Source: Plantactinospora sp. BC1 (GTDB lineage: Bacteria; Actinomycetota; Actinomycetes; Mycobacteriales; Micromonosporaceae). Taken from it: 64,000 nt of DNA. The notes beneath the pieces were generated by a model that ran no database searches, was not told the DNA's origin, and was given only the letters and a program-made list of their open reading frames with translations. The stretch spans positions 2,356,001-2,420,000 of the forward strand of contig NZ_CP028158.1 of NCBI RefSeq assembly GCF_003030345.1, given 5' to 3'. The translations under genes and the position numbers were made by a program. Of the stretch, positions 23,805 to 31,819 are shown piece by piece (position 1 is the stretch's first letter; every line of letters begins with the position of its first letter).

Positions 23805-25106
23805 TCAGGGGTGGTCGCGGGGGAAGCGGCGCCGGGCCACCAGCACCGCACCGGCGACGACCACCAGGAAGAGCAGCCCGGCACCGCTCCACAGCCCGGG
23901 CGACGGGTCGTCGACCTGGTTCCCCGCCGCCTGGGCGGTCCAGTCGGCGGAACGGCCGGAGGCGGCGGTACCGACGCTCTCCGCGCCGTCGCCGGGCGGC
24001 GGGGTCGCGGACTCCTGACCGGGCGCGCTGCCGAAGCCGGCGACGCCGGGCGGCGCCGCGCCGTCGTCCAGCGGATTGCTCCGTACGCTCGACACCTCGC
24101 CGTTCAACGCGGCGACCGGGTCGACGACACCGAAGCCGAACCGGTCGTCCCGGCCGGAGGGGCCGACGTCCCGGGCGGTGTTGATCAGCCGGTTGACCAC
24201 GTCACCGGCGGACATCTTCGGCCAGTGTGACCGGACCAGGGCCGCCGCCGCGGCCACCAGCGGCGCGGCGAAGCTGGTGCCCTGGACCCGCCAGAAGCCG
24301 CCCGGCCGGGCGCCGGTGAGGCCGGTGGCCGGGGCGGAGAGCACCGTCTCGGCGCCGGTGATCGAACCCGACCAGAGCGCGTCGCTCTCGCGTTCCAGGC
24401 CGGCCACGGCGACCACGCCCGGCTCGCGGGCCGGATACCAGACGCGTTTGCCGGCGGACGAGCCGAGGTTGCCGGTGCAGGCGACGACGACCACGTCCCG
24501 GGCGAAGGCGTAGTCGAGGGCGGCGGCGAGTGCGGGGCTCTCCCCGGTGCCGCCCAGCGACAGGTTCACCACCTGGGCGCCGTTGTCGACCGCCCACCGG
24601 ACGCCCTTGGCCACGATCAGCGCGTCGTCGTAGCGGTTCTCCTCGTCGAGCACCCGGACCGGCAGGATCTTGGCCTTGGGGGCGAGCCCGGCGACGCCCC
24701 GGGTGTCGTCGTTGCGGCCGGCGATCAGGGCGGCGACCGTGGTGCCGTGCCCCACCGGGTCGGTCTGGCCGTTGCCGCTCCCGTCGACCAGGTCGATGCC
24801 GGGCAGCACCTGCCCGGCGAGGTCGGCGTGTGAGGCGTCCACTCCGGAGTCGACCACCGCCACCGTGACGCCCTTGCCGGCGGCGACCTTCCAGATGGCC
24901 TTGGCGTTGAACTCGTCCAACTGCCACTGCTCGTCGCGTACCGCGTCGGCCAGCACGGGCAGGCTGAGCGGCGGCGCCGGCACGGCGGCCGTCGCCGGTG
25001 CCGGACGCGGACCGAACAGCGATCCGGCGATCCCGGCCGTGGCGAGCAGCGCCACTCCGGCGACCCGGGCGACAGCACGTTCGGGTATCTGCGGCAGCCT
25101 GGTCAC
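23805..25106 (-). CDS. mycP: Mycosin (type VII secretion subtilisin-like protease)
   Basis: The 433-residue protein has a signal peptide (about 1-42), an S8 domain with D86 (VVDSGVD), H120 (GHGTTVA), oxyanion N213 and S278 (GTSFAAP), a Pro/Gly-rich linker, and a single C-terminal membrane helix (about 405-425) followed by Arg residues. This is the MycP layout; the protease faces outward and works with the ESX/T7SS complex. A GTG start at 25106 gives a normal signal peptide. It is on the same strand as eccC but a strong terminator separates them, so it has its own promoter. Confidence 0.93.
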   Translation of the reverse strand: MTRLPQIPERAVARVAGVALLATAGIAGSLFGPRPAPATAAVPAPPLSLPVLADAVRDEQWQLDEFNAKAIWKVAAGKGVTVAVVDSGVDASHADLAGQVLPGIDLVDGSGNGQTDPVGHGTTVAALIAGRNDDTRGVAGLAPKAKILPVRVLDEENRYDDALIVAKGVRWAVDNGAQVVNLSLGGTGESPALAAALDYAFARDVVVVACTGNLGSSAGKRVWYPAREPGVVAVAGLERESDALWSGSITGAETVLSAPATGLTGARPGGFWRVQGTSFAAPLVAAAAALVRSHWPKMSAGDVVNRLINTARDVGPSGRDDRFGFGVVDPVAALNGEVSSVRSNPLDDGAAPPGVAGFGSAPGQESATPPPGDGAESVGTAASGRSADWTAQAAGNQVDDPSPGLWSGAGLLFLVVVAGAVLVARRRFPRDHP

Positions 25107-25116
25107 AGCATGGTCA

Positions 25117-25181
25117 TTTCACCCCGGGGGACACATGATGCACGGAGGTTACCCCGTTTCACCCCTGTCGCGTGGTGAAAC
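25117..25181. promoter_or_regulatory. Three TTTCACC/GGTGAAA motifs upstream of mycP
   Basis: TTTCACC occurs at 25117-25123 and 25157-25163, and its inverse GGTGAAA at 25174-25180. The last two form a perfect 8-bp inverted repeat (GTTTCACC/GGTGAAAC, 25156-25163 and 25174-25181) with a 10-base spacer. The cluster sits in the mycP promoter region and looks like an operator set. Confidence 0.55.
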
Positions 25182-25216
25182 TTTGCAACCGATCTGAGAT
25201 CCACTGTCCACCGCCC

Positions 25217-25271
25217 CGAGACCGAGGGCCCGGCCACCCGGGTGATCGGGTCGGCCGGGCCCTCGGGCTCG
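25217..25271 (-). terminator. Intrinsic-type terminator hairpin after eccC
   Basis: Perfect 14-bp arms at 25222-25235 and 25253-25266, extended by four more pairs after one mismatch (25217-25220 with 25268-25271). It lies immediately after the eccC stop (25280 on the minus strand). No T-tract, as is common in high-GC actinomycetes. Confidence 0.8.
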
Positions 25272-25279
25272 ACGAAGGG

Positions 25280-28200
25280 TCAGGTCGACGGAAGGTAGGC
25301 CAGCTGCACCAGCCGGATCCCTTCCTTCCGGGTGACCAGCCGGCCCCGGCCGGGCGGCATCGGGCCGGGGCGTACCGAGCCGATCAGGGCGCCCTCGTCC
25401 TTGCTGCCGGACATCACCAGACCGGGGGAGGAGAGTTCCCGGAGCCGCTGGATGATCGGCTCGTAGAGCGACCGGGAGGCGCCACCCGAACGCCGGGTCA
25501 GCACCAGGTGCAGACCGACGTCCCGGGCCTGGGGCAGGTATTCCACCAGCGGCAGCAGCGGGTTGTTCGGGCCGGTGGCGACCAGGTCGTAGTCGTCGAC
25601 GAGGACGAACAGCTCCGGCCCGGTCCACCAGGAGCGGTCCCGCAACTGCTGCGGGGTGACGTCCGGGCCGGGCAGCCGGCGCTGCATGTAACCGGCGACC
25701 GACTCGATCAGCTCGCTGGTCGCCTGCGCGGCGGTGCCGTACCCGATCAGGTGGTCGGACTGGATCACGCCGAGCAGGCTGCGCCGGAAGTCGACCAGGA
25801 TGATCCGGGCCTGCTCCGGGGTGTACCGGCTGGTGATCGAGGTGGCCAGCGCCCGCAGGAAGGACGACTTGCCGCACTCGGCGTCGCCGAAGAGCAGGAA
25901 GTGCGGCTCGGAGGCGAAGTCGATCGACACCTGCTGGAGGTCGGCCTCGGAGATGCCGATCGGCAGCCGCAGGCCGGCCGCACCGGCGACGTCCAGGTCG
26001 GCGTAGGGCAGCACCGGCGGAAGCAGCCGGACCCGGGGGGCGGGTGCGCCGCTCCAGTTGCCGGCGACCGCCTTGACCAGTGCCTGGGTCTGCCCGCCGC
26101 CGAGGCTGGACAGCTCCGGCAGCACGGTCAGGAAGTGCAGGCTCTCGGCGGTGATGCCGCGACCCGGCGTCTTCTCCGGCACGTTCACCGCCGCCTTGCG
26201 GGAGACGATCGAGTCGGTCGGGTCACCGAGCCGCAGCTCCAGCCGGGAGCCGAAGAGGTCACGGATCGCCGGTCGGAAGTCCATCCAGCGCGGCGCCGCC
26301 GCGACCACGTGCACGCCGTACGAGAGGCCACGGGTGGCGATGTCGGTGACCAGGGGTTCCAGGTCGTCGTACTCGCCGCGCAGGGTCGGCCAGCCGTCGA
26401 TGACCAGGAAGACGTCACCGAACGGGTCCGCGCCGACCCCGACGCCGCCGGCCGAGGCCCGCCGCTTCCGGTACGCCGGCATCGACTCCACGCCCAGCTC
26501 GGCGAAGCGCTGCTCGCGCTCGTTGAGCAGGGTGGAGATCTCGCCGACGGTACGGCGTACCGCCGCCGCCTCGGACCGGCCGGCGACCCCGCCGACGTGC
26601 GGCAGGTCGCGGAGCGCGGCGAGCGAGCCACCACCGAAGTCGAGACAGTAGACCTGCACCTCGGCCGGGGTGTGGGTGAGCGCCAGTCCGCAGATCATGG
26701 TGCGCAGCAGGCTCGACTTGCCGGACTGCGGACCGCCGGCCACCGCGACGTGCCCGGCGCCGCCCTCCAGGGAGAGCCAGAGCAGGTCACGGCGTTGCTC
26801 GAACGGCTTGTCGATCATCGCCACCGGCACCTGGAGCGCGCCGTGCAGTTCGGGGTTGCCGAAGGTGAGCCCGCGCGCCGGGTCGGTGATCACCGGCCCG
26901 AGGATCTCGTCCAGCGCCGGGGCCTGGGAGAGCGGCGGCAGCCAGACCTGGTGGGCCGGTGGGCCCTGGCCGACCAGCCGGGAGACCATCACGTCGAGCA
27001 GGCTCTGCGCCGCCGGGTCCTCCGGGGCCGGCTTCGGGGTGGCCTGCACCACCGGCTTCGGTACCGGCACGAAGTGCGTCGAGTACGACAGCAGCCGCGG
27101 ACCGGTGTAGCCCTGCGCGCCCGGCCCACCCGCGGTGGCCTTCTGGTACGGCCCGGAGACGTACGCCGCCTTGAACCGGACCAGTGGCTCGGTGCCGAAC
27201 TTCAGGTAGCCGTGTCCCGGGGCCCGAGGCAGCTCGTACGCGTCCGGCACGCCGAGCACCGCCCGGGACTCCAGCGCGGAGAAGGTCCGCAGACCGATCC
27301 GGTACGACAGGTGCGTGTCCAGCCCGCGCAGCCGTCCCTCCTCCAGCCGCTGCGAGGCGAGCAGCAGGTGCACCCCGAGCGACCGGCCCAGCCGGCCGAT
27401 CTGCACGAAGAGGTCGATGAAGTCGGGCTTGGCGCTGAGCAGCTCGGAGAACTCGTCACAGATGATCAGCAGCGAGGGGAGCGGTGCCAGCGCCGCACCG
27501 CCGGAGCGGGCCTTGTCGTAGTCCTTCAGGTTGGCGTAGTTGCCCGCCTTGCGGAGCAACTCCTGCCGGCGGATCATCTCGCCGTTGATGGCGTCGACCA
27601 TCCGGTCGACCAGCGGCAGCTCGTCGGCGAGGTTGGTGATCACGGCGGCGGTGTGCGGCAGCCGGTCCAGCGAGGCGAAGGTCGCGCCACCCTTGAAGTC
27701 GACCAGTACGAAGTTGAGCGCCTCGGACGAGTGCGTCGCCGCCAGGCCGAGCACGAGGGTACGCAGCAGCTCGGACTTGCCGGAACCGGTGGCGCCGATG
27801 AGCAGGCCGTGCGGGCCCATACCGTCCTGTGCGGACTCCTTGAGGTCGAGGTCGACCACGCCGCCGTCACCGCCGACGCCGATCGGCACCCGCAGCTTGT
27901 CCCGGTTGGGCCGGGGCGCCCAGCCCTGCACGGTGCTGAAGTTCTCCGGGTCGCCGACCCCGAGCAGTTCGCCCAGGGTCATCTCCTTGACCAGGGAGTC
28001 GTCCGAGGAGCCCTTCTGGGCGGCGGCGAGCCGCAGCGGGGCGAGCCGGCGGGCCACCGCCTCGGCCTCCTCGACGCTGAGCCGGTCGGGGGTGCCGACC
28101 TCGGCCTGCCCGTCCATCGAGTAGGTGTTCAGCCGGCCGCCGTCGGTCTCCAGCACCAGCATGGCCCGGTCCAGCAGCCGGGGCGGCGGGCTGTCCAGGT

Positions 28201-29260
28201 CGACGATGGTCACCGCGTCGATGCCGCTGTCCCCGGCCAGGTAGCCGGCGCCGCTCAGGTCGCCGCCGTCGAGCACGATCACCACGTGCGGGCCGTCGGT
28301 CGCCGGGCCGGAGAGGCTGAACCGGGACCGGTTGCCGACCACGTCGTCGATGAGCTTCTCCAGCTCGACCGCGGAACTCGCCACCAGGCGTACCGGGCCG
28401 AGCGCGTCCACGGCGGTCGGGTGGTGGGCGTGCGGCAGCCACTTGACCCACTCCCACCGGGCCCGCCGCTCGGGGCCGGCGCAGATCGCGATCAGCAGCT
28501 CCTCGGGGGCGTGGAAGACCGAGAGCTGGGTGAGCACTGCCCGGGCCAGCGCCTGCGGGTCGCCGCCGGCCGGCTCACGGGACTGGTCGCGCTGGTGGGG
28601 TGCGCTGCGGACGAAGACCCGGGCGAAGCCCCGGATGGAGAGCGCCACCGGCAGGTCCGGCACCACCGAGTACGCGTCGAGGAACCGGCGCAGCGCACCG
28701 GCGGTCATCGGCTCCAGGTCCTCCAGCGGCCGGGTCACCGGCGGCACCAGCGGGGTGGCCAGGGTCTGCGGGCCGACCGCGACCCGGACGACGCCGAAGT
28801 CGCCGTCGCTGGGGCGCCGCTCCCAGACCCGGTAACTGCCCACAGTGGACCAGAGCTGGGTCGGGTCGGGGTGCCGGTAGAAGAGCCCGGCCCGCTGCTT
28901 CGACGCGGTCTCCCGGACCCGCCGCCGCAGCGTCGCCAGGTGCCGCAGGTATTCCCGGCGGGCCTGCATCATCTCCGACTTCTTCGGCGAACCCGAGGCG
29001 CTGCCCCAGGAGGACGCCACCATGGCGAGCGAGGAGATGCCGAACATGGCGCCGACGACGTACGAGTAGGCGCCGCCGCCCCGGCCGAACATCATCGCCA
29101 TCGCGACCGAGCCGCCGAGCATCGGCAGCACCATCATCAGTTGCTGCCACTTGCCGCCGGTCGCCTGCGGGATCTCGGGCGGCGCCTCGACGGCCAGTTC
29201 ACCGGTGGGGATCTCCGGTGCGGGACGGCGTGGTGGGCGCTTGATGACGACGGTACTCAC
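25280..29260 (-). CDS. eccC: EccC type VII secretion FtsK/SpoIIIE ATPase
   Basis: The 1326-residue fused EccCa-EccCb protein has two membrane helices near the N-terminus (about 40-85) and three ATPase domains. Walker A motifs are GATGSGKS (about 489-496), GGPQSGKS (about 840-847) and GDAECGKS (about 1125-1132). Walker B regions are LLIICDEFSE, VFLVIDGW and LFVLVDDYD; only the first has a clear acidic catalytic Glu, typical for EccC, where domain 1 drives secretion. A GTG at 29260 overlaps the TGA of a small upstream ORF. eccD diverges on the other strand. WXG100 substrates, EccB and EccE are not in the window. Confidence 0.96.
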   Translation of the reverse strand: MSTVVIKRPPRRPAPEIPTGELAVEAPPEIPQATGGKWQQLMMVLPMLGGSVAMAMMFGRGGGAYSYVVGAMFGISSLAMVASSWGSASGSPKKSEMMQARREYLRHLATLRRRVRETASKQRAGLFYRHPDPTQLWSTVGSYRVWERRPSDGDFGVVRVAVGPQTLATPLVPPVTRPLEDLEPMTAGALRRFLDAYSVVPDLPVALSIRGFARVFVRSAPHQRDQSREPAGGDPQALARAVLTQLSVFHAPEELLIAICAGPERRARWEWVKWLPHAHHPTAVDALGPVRLVASSAVELEKLIDDVVGNRSRFSLSGPATDGPHVVIVLDGGDLSGAGYLAGDSGIDAVTIVDLDSPPPRLLDRAMLVLETDGGRLNTYSMDGQAEVGTPDRLSVEEAEAVARRLAPLRLAAAQKGSSDDSLVKEMTLGELLGVGDPENFSTVQGWAPRPNRDKLRVPIGVGGDGGVVDLDLKESAQDGMGPHGLLIGATGSGKSELLRTLVLGLAATHSSEALNFVLVDFKGGATFASLDRLPHTAAVITNLADELPLVDRMVDAINGEMIRRQELLRKAGNYANLKDYDKARSGGAALAPLPSLLIICDEFSELLSAKPDFIDLFVQIGRLGRSLGVHLLLASQRLEEGRLRGLDTHLSYRIGLRTFSALESRAVLGVPDAYELPRAPGHGYLKFGTEPLVRFKAAYVSGPYQKATAGGPGAQGYTGPRLLSYSTHFVPVPKPVVQATPKPAPEDPAAQSLLDVMVSRLVGQGPPAHQVWLPPLSQAPALDEILGPVITDPARGLTFGNPELHGALQVPVAMIDKPFEQRRDLLWLSLEGGAGHVAVAGGPQSGKSSLLRTMICGLALTHTPAEVQVYCLDFGGGSLAALRDLPHVGGVAGRSEAAAVRRTVGEISTLLNEREQRFAELGVESMPAYRKRRASAGGVGVGADPFGDVFLVIDGWPTLRGEYDDLEPLVTDIATRGLSYGVHVVAAAPRWMDFRPAIRDLFGSRLELRLGDPTDSIVSRKAAVNVPEKTPGRGITAESLHFLTVLPELSSLGGGQTQALVKAVAGNWSGAPAPRVRLLPPVLPYADLDVAGAAGLRLPIGISEADLQQVSIDFASEPHFLLFGDAECGKSSFLRALATSITSRYTPEQARIILVDFRRSLLGVIQSDHLIGYGTAAQATSELIESVAGYMQRRLPGPDVTPQQLRDRSWWTGPELFVLVDDYDLVATGPNNPLLPLVEYLPQARDVGLHLVLTRRSGGASRSLYEPIIQRLRELSSPGLVMSGSKDEGALIGSVRPGPMPPGRGRLVTRKEGIRLVQLAYLPST

Positions 29261-29403
29261 CGGTCGCCTCCCGCCACCCGCTCCGCGCTGGCCCGCCGGC
29301 CGTCGCCCGCCGGCCCGGACCGGCCGCCATCGGGCCGTACGCCGAGCTCCGGGGCTCCTCCGGCGCGGTCTGTGCCGCCCCGGCCCTGGCTACCCGTGTC
29401 CAT
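29257..29403 (-). CDS. 48-residue ORF translationally coupled to eccC
   Basis: ATG at 29403 is preceded by a strong AGGGGAGG site with good spacing. The ORF opens MDTGSQGRGG and ends with TGA overlapping the eccC GTG (GTGA). Third-position G+C is about 85% (41 of 48 codons), as in coding DNA here. The peptide is Gly/Arg/Asp-rich with no membrane segment or Cys and is probably disordered. It may be a true small protein of the secretion system or mainly a translational coupler delivering ribosomes to eccC, which has no good site of its own. Confidence 0.65.
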   Translation of the reverse strand: MDTGSQGRGGTDRAGGAPELGVRPDGGRSGPAGDGRRASAERVAGGDR

Positions 29404-29575
29404 TCCAGACCTCCCCTAAGGCCACGCCGACGGTTGGAGTTGGCCGTCCTGGCGGGCCATCCGACGCCCCCGCGTCGCAAATGTCATCGCGCTCGGTCGG
29501 ACGAGTGTGACCCATCCTAGGTAAAGTGCGGTCGTCCGCGCAGCCATGGGTTGCCCCCTCGATGGAGGACTGTCG
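29404..29575. promoter_or_regulatory. Divergent promoter region between eccC and eccD units
   Basis: A CCTAGG palindrome lies around 29516-29521. TAGGAT on the minus strand and TAAAGT (29522-29527) on the plus strand could be back-to-back -10 elements. The eccD gene has its own GGAGG site (29564-29568). Confidence 0.4.
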
Positions 29576-31003
29576 ATGAGTACCGGGCTCGCCCGCGTCA
29601 CGATCAGCGCGCCGCAACGACGGGTGGACGTCGCGCTGCCCGAACACCTGCCGCTGGCCGAACTCCTGCCCGAGGTTCTCCGGCATGCCGGCGAGGGACT
29701 GGCCGACGACGGCGAGAAGCACGGCGGGTGGCTGCTGCGCCGCACCGACGGCGAACCACTGGCCGCCGGCAAGGCCCTGCTGCCGCAGGGGGTACGCGAC
29801 GGCGACGTGCTGCACCTCGTCCCGGCCCGGGCGCAGTGGCCGGAGCTGGAGTACGACGACGTGGTCGAGGCGATCGCCGACGGGGCGAGGCGCCGGGGCA
29901 GCGCGTGGTCCGGGCGGAACACCCGGATCGGCACGCTCACCGCGGCGGGTGCGCTGCTCGCCGTCTGCCTCTTCGCGGTGATCGCCGGTGGCACGCTCTG
30001 GGAGCTGGGCGCCTTTGTCGCGCTCGGTGCCGCCGTACTGCTGACCCTGGGCGCGGTGGTGGCCTCCCGGGCGTACGGGGACGCCACGGCCGGTGCCGCC
30101 CTCGGCGGGTACGCGATGCCGTTCGCCTTCTTCGGCGGCGCCCTGCTGGTCGCCTCCGGCGATCCGGTGGGCGTGGTCGGCTGGATCAGTTGGCTCGGTG
30201 CGCCGGAGGCGCTGGCCGGCTCGGTCGCGCTGCTGCTGATCGCGGTGCTCGGCATGGTCGGGGTCGCCGCCGGGCTGCGGGTCTACGCCGCCGGTGTCTC
30301 GGTCGGGCTGCTCGGCGCGCTGACCGCGCTGGTCGGGTTCGTGCTCTCGGCGGCCGGGTCGGCGGCGATCCTGATGGCCGCGCTGGTCTGCGCGATCGGC
30401 ATGCTGCCGCTGCTGGCGATCCGCTTCGGCAAGCTGCCGATGCCGCCGATCACGCTGCCCACCGGTGCCGAGGCGGCGGAGGGCTTCACCGCGTCGACTC
30501 CGCAGCAGAGCGGCGTGCGGGAGCGGCCGGACCGGGGGCGGGTCTTCGCGGCCGTCGCCCGGACCGAGGAGATGCTCACCGGCATGCTGGTTGGGCACGC
30601 CGTGCTCGCCGTGGTGGCGGCGCTGGTGCTGGTGGTCGCGGGCGGCTTCTCCGGCCGGCTGATGGTCGCGGTCTCGGCGGCGGCCCTGCTGCTGCGCTCC
30701 CGGCTCTTCGTCACGGTCCGGCAGCGGGTGCCGCTGATGGCGGCCGGGATCGGCAGCGCGGTGGTGCTCGGGATCGCCCTGCTGTTCCGGATGCAGGAGA
30801 CCGGCCTGCTGCTGCTCACCGCCGGCGGCCTGGTGCTCGCCCTGGTGGTGATCGGGGCCGGCGCGACCTACTCGAAGCGGGAGCCGGGGCCCTACCTGGG
30901 CCGGACCGCCGACATCATCGACACCCTGATGGTGATCGCGGTGGTGCCGGTGGCCTGCGCCGTGCTCGGCCTGTACGCCCAGGCGCGGGGCCTGCTCGGC
31001 TGA
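29576..31003 (+). CDS. eccD: EccD type VII secretion membrane channel protein
   Basis: The 475-residue protein has a ubiquitin-like N-terminal domain (about 1-85, starting ARVTISAPQRRVDVALPEHL) followed by about eleven membrane helices from residue 120 to the end, with a longer cytoplasmic loop after helix 6 (about 290-340). This is the EccD architecture; it forms the main membrane vestibule of the ESX complex. ATG 29576 has a GGAGGAC site. It diverges from eccC. A separated eccC/eccD arrangement with mycP downstream is seen in actinomycete ESX-type loci outside mycobacteria. Confidence 0.93.
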   Translation: MSTGLARVTISAPQRRVDVALPEHLPLAELLPEVLRHAGEGLADDGEKHGGWLLRRTDGEPLAAGKALLPQGVRDGDVLHLVPARAQWPELEYDDVVEAIADGARRRGSAWSGRNTRIGTLTAAGALLAVCLFAVIAGGTLWELGAFVALGAAVLLTLGAVVASRAYGDATAGAALGGYAMPFAFFGGALLVASGDPVGVVGWISWLGAPEALAGSVALLLIAVLGMVGVAAGLRVYAAGVSVGLLGALTALVGFVLSAAGSAAILMAALVCAIGMLPLLAIRFGKLPMPPITLPTGAEAAEGFTASTPQQSGVRERPDRGRVFAAVARTEEMLTGMLVGHAVLAVVAALVLVVAGGFSGRLMVAVSAAALLLRSRLFVTVRQRVPLMAAGIGSAVVLGIALLFRMQETGLLLLTAGGLVLALVVIGAGATYSKREPGPYLGRTADIIDTLMVIAVVPVACAVLGLYAQARGLLG

Positions 31004-31022
31004 CCCGCGCGCCCGGCCCGTC

Positions 31023-31109
31023 TCGGCCGGAGCCGGGTGGTCGGCGCGGACGTGAACCGAAATCGGCCGGAGCCGGGCGGTCAGCCCGACGTGAACCGAA
31101 ATCGGCCGG
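31023..31109. repeat. Tandem 39-40 bp duplication after eccD
   Basis: Copies at 31023-31062 and 31063-31101 share the tail GACGTGAACCGAAA, and a third partial copy starts at 31102. The last copy runs into the terminator hairpin. Confidence 0.8.
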
Positions 31110-31136
31110 TGGCCCCCGACGGGGTGCCACCGGCCG
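31103..31136. terminator. Bidirectional terminator hairpin between eccD and ppa
   Basis: CGGCCGGTGGC (31103-31113) pairs with GCCACCGGCCG (31126-31136), and the loop itself contains CCCC/GGGG pairing. It lies between two convergent genes. Confidence 0.7.
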
Positions 31137-31156
31137 GTTGCCGTGTTGTCGGGGGG

Positions 31157-31663
31157 TCAGTGCGGCGACTCGCCCCGTTCGACCGCTTCCTGGTGCCGAC
31201 GGAAGGACGTCCGGATCTCCGCCTCCGCCTCGGTCCGACCGACCCAGGTGGCGCCCTCGACCGATTTGCCTGGTTCCAGGTCCTTGTACACCTCGAAGAA
31301 GTGCTGGATCTCCAACCGGTCGAACTCGCCGAGGTGGTGGATGTCCCGCAGGTGCTCCTGACGCGGGTCCTCGTACGGCACGCAGAGGACCTTGTCGTCG
31401 CCGCCCTTCTCGTCCGTCATCCGGAACATGCCGATCGTCCGGCACCGGATGAGGCAACCTGGAAACGTGGGTTCGGGTACCAGCACCAGAGCGTCGAGTG
31501 GATCGCCGTCCTCGCCCAGCGTGCCTTCGATGAAGCCGTAGTCCGCCGGGTACTGGGTCGACGTGAAGAGGGTGCGGTCCAGCCGGATCCGGCCGGTCGC
31601 GTGGTCCACCTCGTACTTGTTTCGGTGACCCTTGGGGATCTCAACCGTGACGTCGAAATCCAT
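31157..31663 (-). CDS. ppa: Inorganic pyrophosphatase (family I)
   Basis: The 168-residue enzyme opens [20 protein letters not shown] and carries the [10 protein letters not shown] metal/phosphate signature and the [14 protein letters not shown] segment. It hydrolyses pyrophosphate in the cytoplasm. The start at MDFD has a GAGGGAG site; 38 upstream codons in the same frame are non-conserved. It diverges from the PBP4-type gene, as ppa does in mycobacteria (Rv3628 beside Rv3627c). Confidence 0.96.
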   Translation of the reverse strand: MDFDVTVEIPKGHRNKYEVDHATGRIRLDRTLFTSTQYPADYGFIEGTLGEDGDPLDALVLVPEPTFPGCLIRCRTIGMFRMTDEKGGDDKVLCVPYEDPRQEHLRDIHHLGEFDRLEIQHFFEVYKDLEPGKSVEGATWVGRTEAEAEIRTSFRRHQEAVERGESPH

Positions 31664-31819
31664 CTCGCACGCTCCCTCGTTTGCCGGCGCTGGCCAACGG
31701 AACCACAACGGTCGGCACCTGCGCGGGTGATCTCGCGATTCACCTTGCCGCCGGCCCCCGTGCGGTGTTCGGACCAAAGTAGTGTCGCCTAGGCAGAATT
31801 CGACGGGGAGGAGGGGCCG

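Noticed and set aside
25172-29419. 1415-codon open frame on the plus strand across eccC
   Set aside because: It mirrors eccC in antisense. High third-position G+C keeps antisense frames open; its translation is His/Gln/Arg-rich and shows no family motif.
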